Source: Mactromeris polynyma
Lineage: Eukaryota; Mollusca; Bivalvia; Venerida; Mactridae
Direction: 5' to 3'
Assembly (NCBI GenBank): GCA_032209605.1
Contig: JASFXZ010000040.1
Location: 1,364,001 to 1,428,000 of the forward strand
Length of the DNA: 64,000 nucleotides
The notes under the pieces are model-generated. The model was not told where the DNA came from. It made no database searches and was given only the letters and a program-made list of their open reading frames with translations. Of this stretch, positions 46,261-57,515 are shown in pieces; the first letter of the stretch is position 1, and every line of letters begins with the position of its first letter. The position numbers were made by a program, and so were the translations under genes.

Positions 46261-47935
46261 TTGCCTTCTTGATTGGGAAAACATGTTCGATAGGATGAAT
46301 AGAACATATTTATGGTAGAAATTATTAAATGAAAACGTAAGCTCGAAATTTGTGACAGCTTTTAAATGCATTTGTATGATACAGTTAGATCCTATTTTCT
46401 CTGTAATAATACCAAATCGGAATACATCAAATCAAATATAGGAGTAAAACAGGGTGACCCAGCTAGTAGTTTGTTGTGCCTCATAATTTAAATAACATCA
46501 ACTGTAACATAAATGGCATTCTTCAAATAGGCGGTCGTATTCCCACATGATCCAAAATCATTACAATCGATGCTAAATGACATAGCACAATGGGAACTAC
46601 GCCTAAATGTTAATAAAACAAAAATAATGATCTTTAAGAATGGTCGTCATACTCATCCTGACTTCTATCTTTCTAATTCATAAGTCGAAGTAGTTAAATC
46701 ATTTAGATATTTAGGATTACATCTATATAAAAACAGTAACTGGAATCGTACATAAAAAGCATAGCACAGCATTCATCATTTGCACTTCATAATCTATTAG
46801 CTGTCTACAATCAATTAGATTTACCAATATGACAGCTAATAATTTGATTCAATTGTTGCACCTGTTTTAAATTATGAGGCTGAAATCTGGGGACATCATG
46901 AAGCAACAGACATTGAAACTGCTCACTCTAAATTTTGTCGAAAAATACTATGTGTCACAAAATCTACTAACCTCAACGCAATTGACCGAGAAATCGGTCG
47001 AACTCCAATGTATATTAGAAGAAAATTTATAATAATTAAACATTGGTTAAAATATTAAAGTTAAATAACCGGTCATTGTAATTCAAATCATATAAGTAAG
47101 TAAATATTTTATTATAGTGACATGTGTTAAGGCATCTCAGTATAAACATAAATACAAAACGTGTACATAAACCCGGCCCAATGGGCCTACAAGTCACTTT
47201 ATAAATATAGTATCTTAATCACCGATCATTTATATGAATAACTGTAAAAAATAAATAAACAAATGTTAAATAGTAAACAATATAAATACAATGAGTCTTG
47301 GCTGGGTTAACATGATATGATTTAAACTTTGTTCAACTGGTAATAAAATAATTGTACTAAATGATTCGTTAAACTTATAATGTCTTAAATTTCGGTAAAG
47401 TTCACAAAAGATATCAAAATCAACCTAAATATCAAAGAATTTGTAATAATTGTAACTTAAAAATGATAGAAAATGAATAACACTTTTTACTTATTTGTCC
47501 AAAATACGGAAATCTTAGTATTCAATTCTTTAAACGTATCATACGCAGCTTTCCGTACCTTTTAGCTGGCTTATCGCAGTGGATTATATCCATTGAAAAT
47601 TACCCGAAAATCGATATCGAGTTTCCAGCTCTACCAGAAAACAATTTTGATCAATATATTATATAGGGAAATTATTTTCAAACGTAAATTTAAACATTTT
47701 ATCTTAATACTAAAATAGTTTACGAGTTATGACAGTATTCTTCAATTTCCTCTCTTTTATTTAGTGCAAAATTGTTCATTCTAACTAAACATCTTCTTGC
47801 TTCCAATTTGGTTTTATAAGTATCACAATTTAGTACATAGAATACATAGTAAAAATCCGTAAAATTGTACATTTCAAAAAGTTTAGGGTCTAATAAATCG
47901 TATTTTCCATAAAATGAAAACATTTTAACGGTTAT
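46261..47935 (+). pseudogene. L1-like LINE, 3' half (RT palm to C terminus)
   Basis: Degenerate RT continues where 42,380-43,835 stopped: DWENMFDRMNRTYLW (motif A region), SNIGVKQGDPASSLL (motif B), WELRLNVNKTKIMIF, then YEAEIWGHHEATDIE, REIGRTPMYIRRKF, and at 47,395-47,660 CNNCNLKMIENE-HFLLICPKYGNL, the C-terminal Cys/His region of L1-like ORF2. A ~330-bp block at 47,060-47,395 separates the last two. Many stops and frameshifts are present. Confidence 0.82.
47060..47395 (-). repeat. Insertion in the LINE C-terminal region
   Basis: A non-LINE stretch that reads on the - strand as ggcccattgggccgggttta followed by AT-rich sequence with aataaa, resembling the 3' end of a retroelement or SINE. 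Family unknown. Confidence 0.4.
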
Positions 47936-48279
47936 GTCTGTTTTCTATCTGGCAAGTCCCAGATTTTCACTGAATAACTCATAAGTTGTAAGTAAAAACT
48001 GTTTAGTCAAACATGTCCATTCAGCGCTTCCGTAGACAGTGGGGAGGAATCTTTATTACCCAGTCTGAATTTGTTCAGGATGAAGTTTAAGTGAGTTAAA
48101 TATTGGCTACTTGATTCTGGATTAAATATGAAGGATGGCCATCATACGTTTGATTTACGCACGGACTTATTTTCCCATATTTCAATAATATTTTCAATCC
48201 TGATTTGTTCAAAGACTTAAACATGAGAAGAATAAACAAAATATATGTAGTGTTCTGATTTTTAACATGGCTTTGCTAT

Positions 48280-48545
48280 TTGCACATCAGTGTTGTGCAA
48301 ATCAATCAAATTTTACGTTAACCACTAAACCAACTTCTCTTCAACCGAACAACGTTTGTAACATTGACGCGGATTGCTTAACCTTCCGATAAGGGGTACG
48401 TTACCTTACCAAAATCCATTTTGGATCTGGAGTGAACAGCAATCGTAACTTCTCGGCAATTTTAAATGTTGCACAACAGATCTTAACCTTCAAATTGAGG
48501 CGACCATCTTTTTTCTAGATACATGTATTTCTTGTTATAACTTCG
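48280..48545 (+). repeat. Dispersed repeat, copy 1 (pair with 56,542-57,300)
   Basis: Shares catcagtgttgtg, cgttaaccactaaaccaact, ttctcttcaaccg, ggtacgttaccttacc and atgttgcacaaca with 56.5-57.3 kb in the same order. This copy is compact (~265 bp). No ORF. Confidence 0.75.
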
Positions 48546-49512
48546 TTACTTACGATCACAGTGTGCAAGTGAATACATTCCATTTTCTAAGTACTCGTGA
48601 ACTACTAATGTTGTTTATTCGTATTATGATGTCAGTTGATCAAGTTAAATGCACCTATGTGATCCGTATCTGCACAAATGTTGACTGACTGAAAAAATAA
48701 TTTTCGTAAGGTTACAAAGTTCATAAAAAGAATGAAACAACAGGTCCACTCTGTATAGAGCTAGTCCAATTCTATTACACATATTTGACTACAAATGACA
48801 AATACGATACTCTCTGCTATTGACAGTAGTCCAGTATAAAAACTATAGGTGAAAAGGATTTACGTCATCGAAGTGTTCAACAAACAATAAGAGACTGTAT
48901 ACTTAAAATGTGTATTTTATATGGTAATCGAAACAAGTCGATAGTACGGTGAACACAAATTTCAAAGTTTATTTTTTTGCTCTGGCAATAGTGATAATTG
49001 CTGAATTCGATAACTCACGCTTCAACAGTTTGGTAGTTTATTAACATATTGCTGTCGCCTTAAAACATTGTTAGCTTATTTGTAATACTGATATGTCTGT
49101 TGTTGAGTTGCGAGTATGATAACAGTATGGTAGTGATTTTTGTGTTTGGTATGATCGATAGAAACGTCAGTTGACAAAGAATGACCAGCTCTATTAAAAC
49201 TTCAAACTATCGCTTTATTTTAGATCTGAAAATCTACACGAATAATGCACATATATACCAGTCAAAACACATTGACTTTGCTGAACTCTTAAGATCTAGT
49301 CTATACTTACGAGACTAATAATGAAACACTGAAATAGTGTTAAACAGTATGATCCGCCAAACGATCCGCTAAATAGGGATTGTTCAGAACCTGTAGAAGT
49401 TATTGTAAAAAGCATCACAGTTCAATTATCAGTATATCATGAGAAACTTTAAAACACTTTGGGCTATGATGCTGACTTCGGTTAGATTTTCATCGTCTGC
49501 CAAGCACTGGAA
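48546..49512. other. Non-coding spacer
   Basis: No gene found. A short match to the GT31 flanks (attgctgtcgccttaaaa, 49,045-49,062) is the only recognisable piece. Confidence 0.5.
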
Positions 49513-51878
49513 CCACTGGTATGCAACGATGTCAATCGTGATGCAGTTCTAAACGACGACGCGTCATCGATTCGCAACGAAAAATGTCATCGTTTCTCTC
49601 CTGTTATGAGGACACATCTCGGTAAGTATGTATCTTATGTTGTTTTTAAAACAGAGCAAATGTTTCTTCTTCGTTTTTCAGCCAGGGTATGAACCACGGT
49701 GCATGTCTATGTCCTTCAGTATTTATTTCGGCTACACTAGTACGAGTGAAATTGGTATTTTGTCATATTATCGTTTAGAATCGTTTACTTTGGAGTGTAT
49801 TTTATCATTGCAGTTCAATGGCTTAAAAACATACATTTTAATCACAACTTTGATTTTCTCAGTATAGCATGTCCATATAATGCCACAACAACTAATTTCA
49901 CACAAAACTAACGCCTGGTAACTGTATATTTTACGATTAAGTTTTCTTCGCATGTCATGATTTCTCGCAGAGTGTGTCATGATGTCTCAACGAAATCGGA
50001 TTTTGTGTAATGATCTCTAAACGAAAGCATTAATGCAAATGGAATAGTTTCTAAGCGTTTTTAATTTTGTTTCAGGATAAAAAGCGATCAATTACGAATC
50101 TCTGTTAGTAAAATGGTAAGAGCGTACACATATTCTTGAATTTAATGTGTTTCACTTTATATAAATTTTAAGAATGAATTGCTTATTTTATCATATTTGA
50201 TGCAAATCTTCTGTCTACAATCGACGATCAGAATTCCATTCCCTAAACTAGAGTAATAAGTCCAGAGTTACCTAGCGCTGACAGGAATACTCCTTTTACC
50301 ACTGTTATCCAAATTGTTCCTTCCCAGTCCAGTGTGCACAATGACCACCATGGATGCATTTGTATACGTTGCACTTGCATGCATCATTTCGGCATCAAAC
50401 GCCATGAAATTGTTTACCGGCGGACTACTAACGTTTGCTTGCACCCTTACTGGACAAATCGTGCGAGATGGTTTTGATAATTTAATGTCATATACAGACC
50501 TGGGATCAAATACAATTCCATTTATCACAACCAGTGCATTTCTCGGCTCCGCTGCAAGCGACTGACAGTTTTCCCACTTCAAAAGTAATTGGAGGCGAAT
50601 TACTTCTCAGTGACCGTAGCCAGCTGACCCCGATTTCAATTCTGGATTGCTATACAAATAGTGATTCAAACACGTAAAAGAATCTAAGTGGAAATTGATT
50701 GACCGGAACACATATTGATTATAATACATTTATAAGTATAGCTTATTTCGCATAAGTGGTCTACACACAAAACAATGTAATTTCTATACACATATAAAAT
50801 ATATGAGTTTTTATAGAATGGTACTTCTATTAATTTTTAATTGGGGATTCTTTATTGATACACAAATAAAATTTGTTTTGTTTTGTTTAAATCATTTAAG
50901 TTAAATGAGTTGCGCATCATATTATCGATCTTAAGACCACTTTGTTGTATACACTTGCATCGACTTGTTTCGCTATTTTTCTCTGTTTCAGGATCACCGA
51001 TTTAAATGCAGCTTTTGCGACATATGGAATGACAGCACAGAGAGGGCAGTAAGGCATTGTATACGTTATCATAAACATGAAAAAGTGTCATTTCTGCAGT
51101 TTTTAATATGTGATGGCAAAGTGAAGTTTAAATCACGTTCTTTTACGTGTTTGGTAGAATGTGATCATAACAATGTGTTTCTCAATAAACATACTGGTAA
51201 GCTAATTATTCCAATAGGTAAGGTGTGTTGCTCAGGTCTGGCTTGCATCTCTGTCGATTCCACGACCACAATATTACTTAGTTCCAGCGTATTAACGAAA
51301 ACAGATTCTCCATCATCATAGGAAACTCCCATGGTCGTCGTTTAGTATCTGTAACACCTTTGTTTAGAAACGATGACATAATATTTGATTTCGTTTAGTA
51401 ATGGTGACATTTGTTGAGGCATCGATAACATCATTTAACACCAAATCAAAGCTTTATTTTACATCGAAAATAGATCAAGTGCACATGATTTTATATAACA
51501 TGAGTATAAAATTCATTAAAATTCTTGTTGTGCATTATTCCATGGCCGTTTACAGTATATTTACTGAAATAAATGATATTTAATAATATTTCTTAAACCT
51601 CAGTTGTACAATTGTGCCAATAATTGTGTTTATCCGTATAATTTCCGAAAACATAACATTGAAAACATAAGCTGGGATTACATACTGTCAAAAGTTAAAT
51701 TACGGAGCCAAGAAAAATCCCGATCGTCTCTGGAACTTAATTATTTTAGACTTCCATACAGCGAAATGGTCTGCATGTCCTCGTTAGTGGAGAGAAACGA
51801 TGACATTTTTCGTTGCGAATCGATGACGCGTCGTCGTTTAGAACTGCATCACGCATTGACATCGTTGCATACCAGTGG
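49513..51878. mobile_element. Locus bounded by ~90-bp near-perfect inverted repeats
   Basis: The left arm 49,513-49,601 and right arm 51,789-51,878 are reverse complements with a single 1-base indel over ~89 bp (core words: actggtatgcaacgatgtca, aaacgacgacgcgtcatcga, atgtcatcgtttctctcc). Similarity fades inward over a further ~13 bp. The 2.19-kb interior holds a spliced-looking zinc-finger gene and an unrecognised ORF. It could be a DNA transposon, a foldback element or a tail-to-tail partial duplication. No target-site duplication was found. Confidence 0.75.
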
Positions 51879-51885
51879 GAACTAG
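49602..51885 (+). CDS. Predicted four-exon small zinc-finger-like protein
   Basis: Not matched to a named family. Splice signals suggest exon 1 ending at 49,621 (gtaagtat), exon 2 50,076-50,115, whose last three bases are ATG followed by gtaagag, exon 3 from 50,992 (after tctgtttcag) and exon 4 51,604-51,885. The ATG joins in phase to DHRFKCSFCDIWND and ends RHCIRYH, a Cys-x2-Cys-x(n)-His-x(4-5)-His zinc-finger-like motif. The exon 3 donor is uncertain: AAG|gtgtgt near 51,225 gives the right phase; stronger gtaag sites give a frameshift. Exon 4 (KVKLRSQEKSRSSLELNY, FRCESMTRRRLELHHALTSL) ends inside the right inverted-repeat arm. Total about 170 aa. Exon 1 contains the left arm. Confidence 0.4.
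50268..50582 (-). CDS. Unrecognised ORF inside the inverted-repeat locus
   Basis: A 104-codon open frame on the - strand with balanced composition (NALVVINGIVFDPRSVYD; RTICPVRVQANVSSPPVNN). The + strand (50,314-50,565) is also open over the same bases and more hydrophobic, so one of the two is a shadow. No acceptor or start could be fixed. It may be one exon of a longer gene; no function is proposed. Confidence 0.25.
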   Translation of the reverse strand: MKWENCQSLAAEPRNALVVINGIVFDPRSVYDIKLSKPSRTICPVRVQANVSSPPVNNFMAFDAEMMHASATYTNASMVVIVHTGLGRNNLDNSGKRSIPVSAR

Positions 51886-51897
51886 CTTTCGCTAAAA

Positions 51898-54206
51898 TAT
51901 CCTAGCGGCAAGTAAATACAGAAGGTTAGCATTATTACGTTCAGTGTGGGACGAAGAAATTGTTAATAGCAACAACACTTTGATCTATAGTAAATATAAC
52001 TGAATATGTGTTCATGTTAATTTGTCATGCGTTCAGCGAATATTCCGATTGTCACATGTTTTCGCGATGTCAGCAATCTCATAATTTGCATTGTTGTGAT
52101 TTTAACCCACATTTTGTGTATGACCGACGCCAGAAGTGTTCAAGGTTTGAAAATACTTATCCATTAAACAAATAACGCAGGTTGTGAAACAGAAAATATG
52201 TTTTTAATAACGGCAAAGGTCAACAATGTTATGATTTATATAACAATATTGCTGTCGCCTTAAAAATGAGGCGGCGTGTATACACAGAGAAGAGCATGTA
52301 TTCATGTATGCAATAACCATTTCAAACAAAATACATACAATATAGCACAGCTATAAATTCTTGCTGTCAAGTATGAAATTGCGTGTTTGACTAACAATAC
52401 TATTGCATTTTAGCGTAAAACCGGATTTACTGAGTTACAAAAATAAAACTTATATATTATTCAATATTGGCCGATGTGGCAATACAACGGGTGTCCTCTA
52501 TTGCGACAATGATAGAGCTGAATATGAACGTGTTGCGTAACGTAGATTCTGTTTAATCAGATTAATTATAGCGAAGTCGATTCATAACATTTTATTTAAA
52601 TTGTCAATAAATTCAATACTGATACAAAACTCTTATCCTATCCTCTGTTTACACTGAAGCCCAAACACTTGTAGATCTTTTGTTCTGCATCATGAAGAAT
52701 TGGGAACTATATAATGTGTTATTTATTTTTTAAATAATTTACTAGATCTATAGCTTTAAAAAAAGAATTAAATAGTCTTGCAAAAACCACACTGCCTAAC
52801 TAACAGTTCATCAGACGCTGCGTCGGGAGTTTGTCCTAAGTGTATACTAAATGTAACGTAAGTTCCGTACCATGAACATGTCAGCTTAGTATGTCAAGCC
52901 CCATTTAGGAGCCTTTTGTTTGAAACATGCTCACAATCAAATACCATAAGTGTCTTATTGTCTGTGGAATGTCTACCCATGGCATTACAACCAAATACGG
53001 ACAACTCTTATTACCAGCTTTATAACAATGTTCTGCCTTTTCAGCTCCCCAAATCACATCCTTACCAAACTGGAACGGAGAATATTTTATGGACTTTACT
53101 TTACTCGGCACAAGACCATATAAAAACACATCGTCGACCCAAAAGAATTCCGTTGTCAACGATGCCTCGTACAGTTCGGGAATGACGTCATTGGAAATCA
53201 CGACTGTAAACCCTTGGCAGTACTCGGGGTACATGGTCTTTCCTTTGAACGTGTCTGAATCCACATACCACTTTGAATCATTATTTCGAAATATCTGTGA
53301 ATTGTGTAAACGCCGACATGATATCTGTCTTGGAGTTTTCAAGAATTCGGGGACAAAGCTTTTCAAAAACTTGAATGTATTTACCACTATATCATCATCT
53401 ACTTTCAATATCACATTCACATTTCTACATCTTTCTGTTAACCATTTATATGCCATTATACCTTTGTACGTGATATTCTTGTAATCATCAATAAAGTCCC
53501 CTTGCAAAATATCACCGTATTTTAGAAATTCTTTCTGCAGACTATTTTGCAGGGTGGTATTCGTGACTTTTCCTAACAAGAACATTACTCTTACTGGTCC
53601 TAAATCCGGGAAGTATGAATTATTTGTCCATGTAGATCTGATTGCTCGTCTTTTCTCCACGTTTACTGGAGCACTATGCACTATCACCATCAGTTTTAAA
53701 TCTTGTGTCGATGAACACAGTGTTGGGTTTTCCAGCTCATATTTGAAATTCGGATGCAGAGATTTGACAGCAAGCTCCAGTCCGTCTGATATGTCACGTG
53801 CTTTATGTGTTGTCTTAGGTAGTTTGTCCGCCTTTAAAGTACTATGTGTGATGTCTCGCTTCGATACTCCAAAGGTATTCACGTTTTGAGTGATGATTGC
53901 ATATCTGCTAAAAACATATACAACAAACGCCACCAGACATATATATGCAGTATTTCGTACCGACCTCCGAAACATTCTCATTCTGAATAGTCGAGTTCTA
54001 GTAGTAAGCATGTACTCTTTAATTTAAATAACTGATTTCTTCCTTGAAGATCCACCATGTGTCGAGGTATATTGCTGTATGTGAACACGTGGCAGAGAGA
54101 CAATAGACGCATGGCAAAATATGAATTTCATATTCCCTTTTTCTATGATGGCGAAAGGTGTTTCCTCAACTAATTATTTGATTAACACCTGTCGTCAGAA
54201 CATATG
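51898..54206. repeat. Segmental duplication, right copy (contains GT31 gene 2)
   Basis: Homologous to 43,968-46,260 throughout. It begins 20 bp after the right inverted-repeat arm and ends at tcagaacatatg, about 30 bp before a good acceptor (ttttgtttcag) on the - strand at 54,239. Confidence 0.93.
52905..54011 (-). CDS. Beta-1,3-galactosyltransferase-like protein 2 (GT31)
   Basis: Intronless 368-codon paralogue of the gene at 44,966. The central 90-215 region is essentially identical, including EKRRAIRSTWTN and KVDDDIVVN; substitutions cluster in the stem (KTTHKARDIS against KKTSKPRVIP) and near the C terminus (SPFQFGKD against SPFRYGSD; HCYKAGN against QCYKLGN). FFWVDDVFLYG is kept. Two further in-frame ATGs (53,981 and 53,975) follow the first; since gene 1 lacks the first ATG, the likelier start is 53,981, giving ~358 aa with anchor AYICLVAFVVYVF. 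Both copies look functional. Confidence 0.9.
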   Translation of the reverse strand: MLTTRTRLFRMRMFRRSVRNTAYICLVAFVVYVFSRYAIITQNVNTFGVSKRDITHSTLKADKLPKTTHKARDISDGLELAVKSLHPNFKYELENPTLCSSTQDLKLMVIVHSAPVNVEKRRAIRSTWTNNSYFPDLGPVRVMFLLGKVTNTTLQNSLQKEFLKYGDILQGDFIDDYKNITYKGIMAYKWLTERCRNVNVILKVDDDIVVNTFKFLKSFVPEFLKTPRQISCRRLHNSQIFRNNDSKWYVDSDTFKGKTMYPEYCQGFTVVISNDVIPELYEASLTTEFFWVDDVFLYGLVPSKVKSIKYSPFQFGKDVIWGAEKAEHCYKAGNKSCPYLVVMPWVDIPQTIRHLWYLIVSMFQTKGS

Positions 54207-54237
54207 GTAATCGCAACAGTGTCCATAATAATTTGAA

Positions 54238-55190
54238 TCTGAAACAAAAAGACAAAGAAATATTACTTTATTAACATGCATCAAATGCATTTTATTCAGT
54301 GTCAGCTAAAGAGTAACTCTAGTAATATTAAAAACAGATGTAGGTCTAATTCGCTCAATAGATTTACTCCGTATTTAAAACGACGACTATCTCGAATCAC
54401 AACGAAAACCAAATACAGGAATTAACTCCTAGCTGGACATCTATGTACCTAAACTTATACTTTGTGTGTACCCCCAGAAAAAACATTCAGTCTGGATTTC
54501 CTCGATTAATCCTTCCCGAGAGTGGTATAGTTACAGTGTCCAGTACCTATACAGGTATCCATTCTAGGTAAGTCAGTGTGTGAAGCGTTTGTTTGATTTT
54601 CATCGACTAAATATGTTAACAACGTGGTAATATTTACTCTTAAGTCAACGACCTTCAGCACATTCAATGCTTAAATTAAACATTAAAATACAATGACACT
54701 GATTAATAATTCTCGAACACTCAGGGCTCTAGAATGTTTTACAAAGACACTTTTCCGGACTAATGGACTTGTCCGACATACTATTAGGTCGGTTACTTAC
54801 ATAAACCGCTCTAGTATGAAAGCAGCTAATTATAGTGCGAAGTAAAAACTACAAAAGAGCAAATTTACAGAATATTGCGTTTGATTTATGAAATTACTTG
54901 GAAACTATGACACAAAATGCTTAAATACACAGATATTTAACATGTCATAACATCTCAGTTTAATAATTTGACATATTTTAACAAAATTACATACTTTCAG
55001 TAATGACATTATAATGTATTTGTACTCATATATTCGTAAAACATTGCTGGATAGATACAGCCGAAATCTTCATATAAGCATTATACTGTGTTTGTTATTT
55101 GATTCGCACAAACCTTCCCCACCCACATTGCGACGAGGGTGAGCCGCGGCGGCACATTGTAATGACGTATAAAGTCGGGCAATATTTACC
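54238..55190 (-). promoter_or_regulatory. Possible 5' UTR intron and upstream region of GT31 gene 2
   Basis: On the - strand a donor-like ttccag|gtaaatattg at 55,190 and an acceptor-like ctttttgtttcag|a at 54,238 would splice an upstream exon to the GT31 ORF exon. A small CpG-rich patch (gagccgcggcggc) lies at 55,141-55,153. Purely splice-site and composition based. Confidence 0.25.
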
Positions 55191-55319
55191 TGGAACTTAT
55201 CACTATCCGTACAAATTCGAAAAATATTGTCGGCATAATTCGGAGAGCGGCTTTCATCTTCATTATTATTATGTATACTTGCGGACTTTTCCAACTAGAC
55301 CCTTATTCATTTAGATACT

Positions 55320-56040
55320 TTTTTAAATCAAGCTGCTATTAGGAAGATCTTTCGTAAACCTGTTTTGATCAGTTATCTGCATAGTATACGCAGGATATTG
55401 AAAGAGTACTTAGCACCAGATTGCACACGCAAAATGGATTATTTCTCATTCAGTCTTGCAACCGAAATCAAAATTAAATTAAACTTTGTGGATTGTGGCA
55501 ATAAAAACAATTATTTGAAAGGTCACGAATGATACATTAATAGGAAGTCCAGGTTTGTAAAAACCCGTCTTGTAATAAAAAATATGTGTTGACAGAATCT
55601 CCTCATTTCATCATTAAATTACTGGAAAGCAGTGGACTGGGGCTTTAGCATAAGCCCTAAGTATCTATGCTACATATCTGTCCCAATTTCCCAAAATATT
55701 AATTTACTACCCGACCATTAGTTCAGCACTGACCTCGTTAACTGCATCGTTTTATATATTTATTAGAAAAGCCTACCTAGTCAATGTTTCAAGAAACATA
55801 TATGTTTGAAGATTAAGTATTGTCAATCCGAAACAATAAAATTAATGCGCCGATGGAATGCTGTTTCTACGATTAAATTTATAAAAATAACCCGCTCGCA
55901 TACAAGATATTTTAGTAACATGAATACACTCTGAAAGGGGCTCCAGTGGGGTAAAGTCCATATGTGTATTTCGGAATCCCTTTGTGTATCATGGTATGTC
56001 GTTGTCATTGCGGGATAACCATATTTATGCCACTTCAATA
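55320..56040. other. Non-coding spacer
   Basis: AT-rich, no convincing ORF, repeat or RNA gene recognised. Confidence 0.5.
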
Positions 56041-56244
56041 TACAGCAAAACCTCATTAATTAGACCACCTTTGGGACTCTTGTAAATTGATCTTCTTATG
56101 GGGTGATCTTAATAATGAGGTTGCGTAAAGAGCAAAACAGTGAAACTGGACTTGAAAATTGTGTACATGTACTTAATTTTGAGGTGGTCTTCTTATTGAG
56201 GTTGTCCTATTATTGAGGTGGTCTTTAGGCGAGGTTTAACTATA
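56041..56244. mobile_element. TIR element, acagcaaaacctc type
   Basis: The left end acagcaaaacctcattaatt and right end gaggtttaactat are inverted; internal gaggtggtctt words match the copy at 13,237-13,401. About 200 bp, no ORF, pogo/Tigger-like termini. Confidence 0.72.
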
Positions 56245-56541
56245 TGACGTACGTGTTGCAATACCAAACGTTGCCGATTGTAGACAACAAAACGAAAGTA
56301 GGGATCGCGTAGAGGATGTTCTAATTTATCGTTTTGATTACGAACATAGATTGGCATAAGGTTTCATTACATCTAAAACGTTTCTCATATGTGTGTTAAG
56401 GGATAGTATTCACGTAACATATTCAGGTTTATCTTAAGATTGTCGTTATACTATTTATTTTCCTTAGTTAAAGATAAGGAAATGCTTAACCTTAAACATT
56501 TTCAGTGTGCTATTTAAGGATTTCCTTAGCAAAGGAAACAT

Positions 56542-57300
56542 CAGTGTTGTGTAAACCAATCAAATCTTACGTTAACCACTAAACCAACTTCTCTTCAACC
56601 GAAAAAATGTTTGTAACCTTGACGAGGATTAGTTAACCTATCGAGAAGGGTTACGTTACCTTACCAATCCACTTAAGTTCGGTAAATTAACGAAATCCAT
56701 TTTCTATTACCGAAATCAACTTCTAATACAACATCTGCACTATTATAGTGTTATGTTAGCAAAGAAAACATATTGATCACGATAGAGGCACTTTTCTTAT
56801 TGTTGTAAACATGACAATGTTGTATGAAAAGAAGAGGAACTTAATATTGTCAGCCCAAACAACTGCGTCTGAAAGTAGATCTCTAAAGTAGATTTCAAGA
56901 TTAATCTAGCGACTAGTTTTGCTAGTCAACACCTAGTGAAATTGTCCGGGGTCGGAATTGAGAATATTCTAGGTTGTATGTACCAGCCACGGACATTTGT
57001 ATTGTTTTAATCAGATACATCGATATTGACAAGTTTATTAACATGAATGTTTGATTCCACAACTGATACAATAAGTACTGATGAACTATATTGAAACATA
57101 CTATACTGTCTATGACTTATCCCACTACGGAGTCAATATTATCCAATCTCCTACGAAGTCATCTCCCCTTACAGGTATCGGAGTTACTACACTTCGGCAA
57201 TTTGTTAATGTTGCACAACAAATCTTAACCTTCAGATTGCAACTAATTTGCTTGCTTCAGATTGCGCCGACCATTTTTTTCAAGATATTTCTTGTTTAGT
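56542..57300 (+). repeat. Dispersed repeat, copy 2, expanded
   Basis: Colinear with 48,280-48,545, but about 450-480 bp of extra sequence (roughly 56,720-57,190) separates the two matching halves. Either this copy received an insertion or the 48-kb copy was deleted. Confidence 0.7.
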
Positions 57301-57334
57301 TATTTATTCGATATAAAAGAGAGAGAGTACGTAG

Positions 57335-57515
57335 CTACAGGAAACGCCACATACATAAGACAATGCCTCCCCACGCAGACCTCCGGGAAAACAACAATCC
57401 ACAAAACACACGGCAATTAAGGCGGTTAAAGGGTACATATGTTAAGGAACTGAGGCACAAGGAATGGCCTGGCAGACCACAAGGAATAACTAGGATAATC
57501 AAAGTGGACAGTGAA
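57335..57515 (+). repeat. Dispersed repeat, aacgccacatac family (copy 2)
   Basis: ggaaacgccacatacataag, ccccacgcagacctccggg and caaggaatggcctggc recur in the same order as at 12,090-12,240. Confidence 0.68.

Noticed and set aside
50314..50565. Hydrophobic 83-codon + ORF inside the inverted-repeat locus
   Set aside because: Fully antisense to a longer, better balanced - strand frame and lacking splice or start support; not listed as its own gene.
55070..55314. Overlapping 74- and 71-codon ORFs on opposite strands
   Set aside because: Neither has a recognisable motif; only a weak donor site was kept as a possible untranslated exon.
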